Under the pieces are notes generated by a model, which was not told where the DNA came from, ran no database searches, and worked only from the letters and a program-made list of their open reading frames with translations. Positions 55,501 through 64,000 of a stretch of DNA of 64,000 nucleotides are shown in pieces. The translations under genes and the position numbers were made by a program. The stretch lies in the NCBI RefSeq assembly GCF_964204645.1, contig NC_134031.1:2773001-2837000 (forward strand), read 5' to 3'. Source of the DNA: Tubulanus polymorphus. Taxonomy: Eukaryota; Nemertea; Palaeonemertea; Tubulaniformes; Tubulanidae. The number at the start of each line of letters is the position of its first letter. Position 1 is the stretch's first letter.

Positions 55501-57984
55501 TATACTCGATCGATTCCTTAACGTAATCGTCGGAGTACTAGACGCGCATTCGGTAGGTACGACCACCGGTGTTTTCAACACTTCACTCTGCTTCGCCGTA
55601 TGAATTTCTACACCTTCATTTGCTTGATTCGTCGATGCCGCGACCGAGGGTATGACTAAAACAGGGTCATTACCGGCGTTCTTTTGGCAGTTATTGCGAC
55701 ACATTTGGAAAGTATACAGCGGAGGATCACGAGAATTCAACGCGGAATTGGTGTTAGTAGCGCTGCTCGAGCTCAACATCGATAAACTTGAATTCAGCTC
55801 GAAATTCAGTTTTGGAGATACCCATCGATTTCCGGTCTCAGTTGAAGACTGATTGTTCATCATCGGAGTTGTACGTTCTTTATCAAGACTATTTGCTGTT
55901 AGTTTGACATTCTTTACACGATTCTTTCTTACATCGATGTCCTTATTGCCTTGACGTGGAACAACATCCGAAGCGCTAGTTTGATTAATTTCATTGCTTT
56001 TCACAGTAGTCGGCAGTCGAGAGCAGCCCTGGCCTGGAATCGACAACTGTTTATTCGTATTATTAGGCTCGACCAATGCTGCGTTACTCCTCGGTATAGT
56101 ACCCGAGTCCATTACATTTCTAGTCGAATTCAACCGCGTGTTTAGAACGCCTTGGTGCGAAACCTTCGCATTATCTAAATTGGGAGCTAAACGTTGTATC
56201 GATTCCTTATTATTTCCGTTATCGTTATAACTCTGCATCATCATCGTAGCGTCTACGAGCGTGCCGTCCTGCGTGTTGATGTAACCGTACACGGACGGCG
56301 TCATCTTCAGGTGGAACGTTTTTTGTTTCGGCCCGACCGCGACGGGAATCGACTGGCCGTCAATCGCGCCGCAGTACAACATCAACTCGGCCAAATTCGG
56401 CTTGTAAACGTAACAACGATCGAGACACATGCAGAAACACGGCATGAACGGAATGTTATGTTTACGGTAGTAGTAGTACGAGTTGAGCATCAGAGTGCTC
56501 AGCACCGGCGGTAAAGACGATAGAATATAGTTCGGCATCGACGCGATCGGAATGTGATATTTATAGACCAATAACGGCGGGTAAATATGATCACTTGAGG
56601 CTACCTGAAATAAATTTCAGATCATTCAAATGATACCAATCGATTCAACCCTTTCAGTGCTTCTACACCGCAGTGCGGTGTATGTAATGGACTATGTAAT
56701 CAGTTATGGTCTTTGCTACTAGTACACCGCTCTTCGGTGTACTAGTAATGAGTTTTTTTATCTAGTCTTTTGAAAGATGGCAGCACCTATCAAGCATAGT
56801 GAAATAGTGGTAATTAACAATACACCGCACTATAGCGGTATGCCTGTCATTCAACACACTGGGGTGGAATTTTTGAAAATTTTCAAATAACTTCCAGCAC
56901 TTTTGGGTATCAATTAGTCAGCGTTTAAATATAATCCACAGAGTACCTCTAAGGCGTATAGCACACAACCAAGGAGCCAGAATCCTTACTTAGATTAAGG
57001 CCAATGAGTTGAAATCTTTTCATTTCAGTTCGCCAAATCTGGCTTTTACTGTAATTCATACAAATTAAGTTTTCTTACCTTATCAACTGAGTACGGAGCC
57101 ATGTAGATCGGTTTACTATGATTCACTGAGCTGATGATTGCGTTGCTGCTGATACTCGGGGTGGTGCTGGTGCTGCTGCTATTCAGGGTGGTGCTGCTGT
57201 TACTGGTACTGATATTCGTCGTCAAACGTTTCGATGATGACATGTGACACTTTCGAATTGTTAAATCCAGCGGTTGTTCACTTTCACCGCAGCGAACACT
57301 TTCATTCGAGGGTCGTCCTTTAACGGGGTCATTTTGAGGAACGCGAAGATTGCTGCTCTCAGCAGACGACAATTTCGAAATATTGTTTCCAAGTTGCAAT
57401 TGTTGCGCGATGGATTTATTTGAATTTTGCCGAATCGTAGCAGGAACTGTATCCCTGATCAAAGGTGCTGTCAATGCGGAAAGTCGAGAAATTTCACAAT
57501 TTGTGTCCTTGAAACTCTGAGGTCGATGGGCATCAGTCCTGCCCTTTTGATATCTACGGGCTTCAATAATTGCACTTCTCTGAGCTTCACGGGCATAGCC
57601 ACTCTGAGATCCACGGGCATCAGTTCTGCCATTCTGAGATCCACGGGTATCAGTTCTGCCATTCTGAGATCCACGGGTATCAGTTCTGCCATTCTGAGAT
57701 CCACCAGCATCAGTTCTGCCACTCTGAAGTCCACCAGCATCAGTTCTGCCATTCTGAGGTCGACCAGCATCAGTTCTCTCACTGGCATGCATATAAACCG
57801 TTTTTGAGGTTAGCGGTTTATCTAATACAGCAGTAACTGTAGCGGAGGCTGCCGAAGTTTGTCGTACTGACGGTGAATACGTCGGTGGTGGCGCCACAGG
57901 TATATGCCTCCAGGTCTGCGAGGTAGACAACTTTGACGAAAGAACAATGATTTTCTTATTATCCACAAATGGCTTCTTTTCATC
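49526..57984 (-). CDS. Large disordered protein with C-terminal bromodomain (5' end not found)
   Basis: Eleven exons joined by phase give about 2,200 residues: 57984-57079, 56604-53919, 53631-53494, 53405-51298, 51206-51113, 50947-50872, 50737-50560, 50209-50132, 50053-49907, 49816-49726, 49617-49526. The first begins mid-frame, so an upstream exon exists. In order: a ten-residue tandem repeat (GRTDAGGSQN type), a CtBP-type motif (QPLDLTIRK), and a compact-looking segment with PCFCMCLDRCYVYKPNLAEL. About 1,500 mostly Ser/Thr/Asn-rich residues follow, with basic patches (RRSPRFVRKFGRPRRSPR) and a helical stretch (WMDVVYLLRRDLNNALLQLN). The bromodomain (ECMKILDDMW to LTFPEMDF) has PVDYYAVVKYPMWL and the acetyl-lysine-contacting YN in NCRIYNK; the usual PMDL is PMWL. 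The likely role is a nuclear chromatin reader with corepressor contact (inference). I cannot name an orthologue. It could be two genes only if phase agreement is coincidence. Confidence 0.8.
56665..56840. repeat. Cluster of ACACCGC hairpins in an intron
   Basis: Three inverted repeats in one intron of the bromodomain gene: ACACCGCAGTGCGGTGT (56665-56681); ACTAGTACACCG/CGGTGTACTAGT, a perfect 12-bp stem with a 5-nt loop (56718-56746); and CACCGC-ACTATA-GCGGT (about 56823-56838). All share the ACACCGC half-site. Confidence 0.7.
57596..57795. repeat. Coding 30-bp minisatellite
   Basis: About six and a half tandem copies of a 30-bp unit (plus-strand words CAGTTCTGCCATTCTGAGAT and CCACGGGTAT). 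On the minus strand they encode ten-residue repeats such as GRTDTRGSQN within the first exon of the bromodomain gene. Copies are in frame; unit differences are mostly single bases. Further degenerate units continue toward 57530. Confidence 0.9.
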
Positions 57985-59001
57985 CTGAAAATTTGAAACG
58001 TAAAATTGAGAGGCAAACAAATAGAAATAGAAATATTTAAAATCTAGGCCCTAGCTTGCAGACCTACGTAACTGTAGTGTAGGCCTATCTAATTTTAATC
58101 ATCATGCCAAGGGAAGAGAAATGGAAAGCCTAGAACATATAGAATAGGCCTACACGTAGGCTATTTGTAGTTCAACTTTTTGCCTAGCCTTTACTGAACA
58201 GTGAGGGTCAGATGGTCAGAACAGAACGACAAAACATTAGGCCTACCAAAAAAGTCAAGGTCGAAGCTGTGGACGGATGGAGTTGTTTCAGTGTGGAATG
58301 GAAGTAGAAAATGGTGCCCGGTGGGACCCGGTGGAAATTGGTCCACAGATTGTTTTTTTATTGTCCCACCACGGTCCACGGACACGGTCTTGTGTAGCTG
58401 TAGCCTGTGTAGTTAGTGTTGGGCAGTTGAAGTTGGGTTGGGGAAACTCACCATTCTACTACTATCTATGTCTCCCTCCTCATATCAATTAGCTGATCAC
58501 AGATCAGTACCGGGCAGAACAGAGTGCTTGAATATCGGTATCACAAATGAATTATTCAGTATCAGATATAATAACACGAGTTTATCAACAAACAACAGCA
58601 CGTGACGAAAAATCTCCAAATCGGAAAATCCAGCAATTCAAATTTTTTCGTATTTCCGGGTTAGGTGGCAGCACTGTACGGTACACTGTTTAAACTGGTG
58701 AAGCGTAGCGGCCTGCAAAAACCGAAATGTTTCCAATGTCTCCGTTTTTAACGCATGCGCATTATAGTGATTTTACAGTTCACCCCAAACTTCAAATACG
58801 AGCCCCTGTGATAAGGTCATTACTCGAGGATCGCAGCTATATCGTCATGGCACTGCGTCGTACACCCCTCCAAGTAATTAAAAATGCCTCATATATCTCC
58901 CCTCAATTGAATCGAGGAGTTTTTTGTAATGAAAATCTGTCTATTGACGGGATTCTGTGATAACAGTATGAATGATGAATAATCGTGAATACATGGTATT
59001 A
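57985..59001. other. Region upstream of the bromodomain gene
   Basis: Must contain the missing 5' exon(s) and promoter of the minus-strand bromodomain gene, unless these lie farther right. I could not identify a start exon ending in phase 0 with a good donor. TAGGCCTA words recur (58078-58165). No other gene is supported. Confidence 0.4.
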
Positions 59002-59685
59002 TGCTAGGTTCACACACACGATTTTTCGTCGAGGAATCGAGCAACTCACAGTCGAGGACAACTATTTTGAAGTGAGTCATGTGTGTGAACGAAAAAGTTG
59101 CTCGATTTTCCTCGACACAACTCTAGTCTCGACTAGTTGAGAGAAATAGAACATGTTCTATTTCTCTCAACTCAGTCGAGGAGTTGAGAGAAATCTAACC
59201 AATCAACATGCAGTATATTCGCGCGCATTTTAATAGTCTTCCTTTCTGGTAAGAGAGGGCAATATATTTCTACAATTTCTACAATAAAAGAATAAACCTT
59301 TTAAATCTCATCAATCGCATGTCTATCAGATAATTGATATATGAGACTCATGAATTCTCTTTAAAATTTCTGGAGTCAGGCGGTACCAGGATCCCCTAAC
59401 ACCGGGCATGATATATCCATATGGATGCTGGATAGGCCAAAGTCGTTTTATCACAATTATCTTTTTGATTTCTGCTTAAATTGCGATTTCTTGTTCATCC
59501 TTCTATGCCTTCTATGCACTGCTGCATCTACGCCCAGCTGGAGTTGTGTGAATTATGCTGTGTGTGTGAACACACATTTTGACACAACTTTGTTTATTTA
59601 TCTAACCGGGTCAGAAGTTTAGAAATCGAGAAGTTGAGACAACTTCTCAATTTTCTCTTCAAAAAGTCGTGTGTGTGAACCCAGC
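59002..59685. mobile_element. Non-autonomous TIR transposon with TTA target duplication
   Basis: 684 bp bounded by TGCTAGGTTCACACACACGA and, at the other end, TCGTGTGTGTGAACCCAGCA, near-perfect inverse copies. Both sides are flanked by TTA (58999-59001 and 59686-59688), a three-base target duplication typical of PIF/Harbinger elements. The interior holds a perfect 36-bp palindrome at 59136-59171 but no transposase. Confidence 0.85.
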
Positions 59686-60400
59686 ATTAGTGGGTTTTCC
59701 CCCAGACTCAAATAGACCGCTTACTCGTGCATGTGAGGTAGTTATCTCGGGGTGCATGAACTGTCCGTGACTAATAAACTAATTTCATTAGTAAATGTTT
59801 ACGCGGTTTCTATGATAGGAAGACCTGTGTTGGTGTGAATCTGAACTGGAAGTGCTATCGGTCGGTATAATTTATAAATTATTCTAGAATTTAAGAAAAA
59901 TAAAACAGGCGTATGCTTATAAATTCGGAAGTAGCTGTTGGGAATCAAGTAATTTATTTCATGGCCTTATTAAAGTTCCTCCACTATATTGTTCAGCTGA
60001 CTACTGGCGCGTATTCAACCCGGCGGTGGAACCTCATAATGTAAATCCAATCAACAATAGAGACACAATTGCGGGTTTTCAGAGTTGTTGATATCATTCT
60101 GACACGCGCTATTGAATACGTCACCGCTGACCACGGTGTACACAAGCATAGACCATTCACCTCAGCTTACTCACACTGTGAACATGCTACCGTGGATTCT
60201 CCTCCTGGCGATTTTCGCTGCGCTCCCGCTCCTGCTCCTGTTCCTGCTTCCTGAGGAACGACGTCTTCATGTTTTATGTGTTACTGTTCGTCTCTGTGCT
60301 GTCCTGTACTGTTCCGTGTTCATTAATCCGTTCTATTTTTCAGCAATTAACCCGTTTTGTTTTTCAGGGCCGATTTCTCTGTCGAATTTCAACGTTTGCT

Positions 60401-60590
60401 GGAACAAAACTAATGTCCGAAAGCGTCAGCTCTCCTTCGCCGGTCATGTGTCGAGGATGTCAGACAAAGAGTCGGTCAGGAAATTCTGCCCTCTACACGC
60501 CCTCATACGGAACACGAAAACCAGGATGACGAGGCCTCACTGCCCCCACCTATCTACAAAGTGTGCTGAGTGATGTCAATGACGGGCATA
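60401..60590 (+). pseudogene. Reverse-transcriptase C-terminal remnant of a non-LTR retroelement
   Basis: The frame reads KRQLSFAGHVSRMSDKESVR, resembling the conserved (R)KRxLxFxGHVxRM stretch after the polymerase domain in LINE-type retroelements. No catalytic domain lies nearby, so this is a fragment. An inverted, about 80% similar copy lies at 60985-61175. Confidence 0.6.
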
Positions 60591-60649
60591 TCTGCGGGAT
60601 TGCGCGGGATACAAATGGAGCGGTTATACTGGATTGTCACGCTACTAGC

Positions 60650-60915
60650 ATTCATTGTGTCCTTGTGACCGCCCGGATGAGGGATGATTCTACTGTCACG
60701 CTCTTTGTTTCTGGTATTCTGAGTCGGCTGAGGGATGATTCTACTGTCACGCTCTTTGATTTCTAGTTTGAGTGCTAGTTTTCATTGTGTCCTTGTGACA
60801 ACCCCGGTCAGTGGATGAAGTCTCTTGTCGGCTTGTGAGTGCTAGTTTCATTGTGTCCTTGTGACAACCTCGGTCAGTGGATGAAGTCTCTTGTCACGCT
60901 TTTGAGTGCTAGTTG
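60650..60915. repeat. Short tandem repeats
   Basis: Two interleaved sets: GAGGGATGATTCTACTGTCA twice, 52 bp apart (about 60680 and 60732); and CATTGTGTCCTTGTGAC at about 60653, 60783 and 60849. The last two are followed by GGTCAGTGGATGAAGTCTCT. They lie between the two inverted retroelement fragments. Confidence 0.75.
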
Positions 60916-60984
60916 AGATCCTGAATCTCAACCCGGTCAAGCTGGTTGTACTGCGCCATTTGTGTTTCGTGCAATTTAACAGGT

Positions 60985-61175
60985 GTGTCAGTTACTGACG
61001 TCGCCCAGTACATCCTGCAGTTAGATGGGGAATGTAAGGCGTTGTCATTCTGGTTTCCGCGTTCAGTGTGAGGGCGTGTAGAGGGCAGTATATTCCTGGC
61101 TGGCTCATTGTCTGGTGTTCTCGGCATGTGACCAGCGACGGAGAGCTGATAGCTTTCGAACATTAGTTTTGTTCC
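60985..61175 (-). pseudogene. Inverted copy of the reverse-transcriptase remnant
   Basis: The minus-strand frame reads GTKLMFESYQLSVAGHMPRT, parallel to the plus-strand copy at 60401-60590 (GTKLMSES...QLSFAGHVSRM when aligned). Same start (GGAACAAAACTAATG) and same block order, so the two copies face opposite ways. Confidence 0.6.
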
Positions 61176-61560
61176 GTACCAGGTTTTCATCGCTCTTCTC
61201 TTTTTTTTCATTTCAGGACTCCCAAGAAGTTGAAGAAGATGCTGAAGGTGACTACAACGAAGACGATGCCAAAAAAGAACACTGAACTCAGCAATATTAA
61301 AAGTTAAGTTGATACACATGTAAATTACGATGCGTGATACGGAAAGGATTGTGTAACTACAGAATATCGTTCTTTTACTCATTTCAGGTTAATCCGGAAA
61401 GGCCCATCTAAAATCTGCCCACCAGAAGTGCCCACAAAAGACTCCACCTTGAAGTACCACCAAACACCTGTCGCAAAGACCTGTTGCAACCGAACCTGGC
61501 AGTCTTGCATGGCTCATCCCGCATGGCAACAGGAATACATACATACATAAAGCTAAGTTG
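61176..61560 (+). other. Probable retroelement tail
   Basis: Contains acceptor-like TTTTCATTTCAG at 61216, then an acidic open frame (EVEEDAEGDYNEDDAKKEH, stop near 61285). A second piece (61388-61550) ends in WQQEYIHT and a short ACATACATACATA tract, as at the 3' end of many LINEs. I cannot say whether this is a host exon or element sequence. Confidence 0.35.
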
Positions 61561-61599
61561 ATTTTTCATATCTGGGGTAGAATGCATAGGCGCTGGTCA

Positions 61600-64000
61600 A
61601 GCTCTCCATCTCCGCACTACTTTATTGAGGCTCTGTGGCCGGTAGTAAATTGAAATATAGCTAGGCAATGATTGCTTGAATATTTACAATATTAGACGAA
61701 ATGATTGAGTGAGGTCCTTGAAATATTCTTTGGTCTGATAATTAAAATGTAGATTGGTCAGTTATTGATTAAAAGATTTTGTAAGTACGTACAATTAAGG
61801 TAAATTCAATATCTTATGTGACATTTGAAATTATTCGAATGTACCGTAGATATTTCAGGCCTCATATGACTATTGTTTAACTGACAATCAAGATCTAGAT
61901 AGGACAATTTTTACTAAAAGATATATCAATTAAACTTTATCGTTGGTTGATAGATATTTCTTTACAAATAATATATTGATAAATCTATTAAGATTGAGGC
62001 CATACTTTACAATATATACTGTGTGCTGCCTCACACATAACAGTTATGAATTTCATAAGATAGTGTCTAGGGCTCTATCGAGGTCTGGTGTTATATGGGG
62101 AAAACTATGGACTACAGGTCTTTATGAAACAGTGATTTGGTCTCAACACTTGATAAATCCAGAATAAACCAAAGCTTTAATTGATTTAATTCATTCCTGA
62201 AACACTGCGTCCTGTTTTGGGCGACGCATGATAATTGTTGTTCGACTGACAATTAGCATACAGCCAGGAAAAATGGCTTAGATATTCACAATTAAGATGA
62301 ATTCATTATTTGATGTTAGATCAAAAACTTTTTATATCATAAATATTTATTGAAATATAGCTGAAATATACAATATATTTGAGCACATCTATAAGTGAAT
62401 CAGTCTCATTGACTGATCAGTTCTGTAACGCCAACTGCCGCGCTTACGACGACTAGCCATGCTTTTCATAATTGGCAAAATTTACTCAAACCTAACTGAT
62501 TCAATTAATATCTAAAAGCCATACTGTGTGTCAAGTGACGCATATTAGATATAGTTTAACTGAAAATTAGAATCTAAGATGAATTACTCATTAACGTATT
62601 ACTTAGATCGATTAAGGTTAATTCAATTGTTATGTGAAATTATTTCTAATTCCATGGACATTTAAAATGTAGCTGATACATGTGTATCTAAGCACATTTA
62701 TTTATCTGTATCTAAGTGAACCTAGGGTGTCTTCACACAGCTGTATTAGTTTTGATACATATTGCCAAAATCATCTAACGCAGATTTACTTCCGATCGAA
62801 TCTGTGCACAAATACATTCCTGGATTTGGAAGGGGGAATATTTCAATTTCACTGTGTATATCAGATTGAAAGCCTTATTGTGACAGGATATCCTAAACTT
62901 AGGTCTTATTCCTCTTGCTAATAGCTCTCTTTTACTAACCCCTCTCCTTCAAACTATTTTCTAGCATCATGACTCGCACCGCACCAGGGAGGTCCGGTCA
63001 TAACAAGGTCTTTTGGTCCTTATACACAGTGAACTATATAATAGCCATTCGGCTAAGGGAATTTCTAATTTACCACTAAAGATATGCTTTTTTATCTTTA
63101 ATTTCTGATGAATTCAAATAGTGACGAATTCACCACATCTGAAATTCTACTCATGTAGATTTTCAGGCTCCATATGAATATTGTTCAACTGACTATTAAA
63201 ATATAGCTAGTATGATTACTAATTAATGGTTCGCTTAGATACCTAGAATTTAATTAAAATTAATTCAATGTAATGAATATAAGTGAAACTTATTCAAAAT
63301 TGCACAGTGGATGAGACGACTGTATCGCGCAATGTCATCTGCGTCTATTTGGGCCACATGTGTGTGTGGGATCTGTTGAATCAGTTAGGTTTTGGGGGAT
63401 TCTAGGTTAGTTAAGCTAGGTATCAAAAGCTCTGATGCAAAATTAGCAGTTTAAATAGTGATTAATTCTTCTCGTGTAGAAATTTAAAGCCCCATATGAA
63501 ATATTGTCCGAGACAATTTCAATTATAGCTAGGACATTTTCAATTAACTTATAGATTAGGTATCTAATTCAGCATCTTCATATAAGGTAAAAGTGCTCAA
63601 ATCTAAACCATAGGGGTTGATAAGTATAATTCAATATTGGTTGATATATAAAGAATACTGGGTATGTTTTAACTCTGTCTCTTGTGCGTGGGATTTATTG
63701 AATCTTTAAGGCTTTGCAGAATTCTGGATTTGTCGAGTTGTGGGAATGATTCGAGGTTTCTTAAATCTGTAGAACCATGTTACTTATAGGATCAGTGTGC
63801 TCAATGCTGGCAGCGCACTCACTCTTCAGTTAGTTATATTATCATAATTACAAAATCATTGTATATATTAGGAGCAATATTTAGAATTAATGAAATGGAT
63901 TAGAATACCATTCACTGGGTACAGATGTCGCCATCTGTGGGTAGAAAACATCTCTTAAGTTTATTAACTGACGATGAAGTAAATTTGATAATACGAACAT
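61600..64000. repeat. Diverged tandem array with period near 320 bp
   Basis: The block CATATGA-ATTGTT-AACTGACAAT recurs at about 61862, 62226, 62541, 63172 and 63492, and AATATAGCTAGG-like words at 61650, 63210 and 63525. GTGTGTGGGATCTGTTGAAT at about 63361 recurs as GTGCGTGGGATTTATTGAAT at about 63687. Spacing is near 320 bp or twice that. AT-rich, no long open frames; runs to the window edge. Confidence 0.65.

Noticed and set aside
60184-60250. Signal-peptide-like frame MLPWILLLAIFAALPLLLL joined to the acidic exon at 61217
   Set aside because: Separated by retroelement fragments and tandem repeats, with no convincing donor in phase; the hydrophobic run may come from a CTCCTG repeat.

Overview
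This window is nuclear DNA of an invertebrate animal. Genes are split by short GT-AG introns, intergenic DNA is AT-rich, small palindromic transposons recur throughout, and the gene set is bilaterian. I cannot fix the phylum; a lophotrochozoan or an ambulacrarian both fit. All gene models were built by hand from splice signals and exon phases, without transcripts.

Layout. (+) 1-7 kb: last five exons of a metabotropic glutamate receptor. (-) 10.0-11.8 kb: a secreted-start membrane protein with two thrombospondin type-1 domains. (-) 13.3-18.9 kb: an eight-exon PH-domain/coiled-coil protein with AFAP1-like layout. (+) 20.8-23.1 kb: UBXN10-like UBX protein. (-) 25.0-25.9 kb: intronless rhodopsin-family peptide GPCR. 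(-) 28.5-31.7 kb: complete six-exon glutamine synthetase. (+) 34.1-37.8 kb: a PRXL2B/SelU-family thioredoxin-like protein. (-) 38.8-43.5 kb: complete 17-exon Integrator subunit 11. (+) 43.7-47.6 kb: complete ten-exon TADA1 (SAGA adaptor), sharing a 248-bp head-to-head promoter region with INTS11. (-) 49.5-58.0 kb: about 2,200 residues of a mostly disordered protein ending in a bromodomain, which I cannot name. 59-64 kb: mobile-element remnants and a diverged tandem array with a period near 320 bp.

Most notable finding. The PRXL2B-like gene carries an in-frame TGA (36461-36463) exactly where its vertebrate homologue has the first cysteine of the CxxC-type redox site, giving U-Q-L-C. The reading frame and homology continue on both sides. 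About 640 nt after the stop codon the 3' UTR contains a hairpin with the SECIS core: ATGA, an 11-nt stem, AAA in the apical loop, the paired stem and TGAT. A poly(A) signal follows about 100 nt later. I therefore read it as a selenoprotein of the SelU family. Its first intron carries a 1.67-kb foldback element that itself contains a smaller transposon, and an earlier poly(A) signal could remove the SECIS.

The genes do not form one pathway. INTS11 and TADA1 both act in RNA polymerase II transcription and share a promoter region; the rest look like ordinary neighbours.
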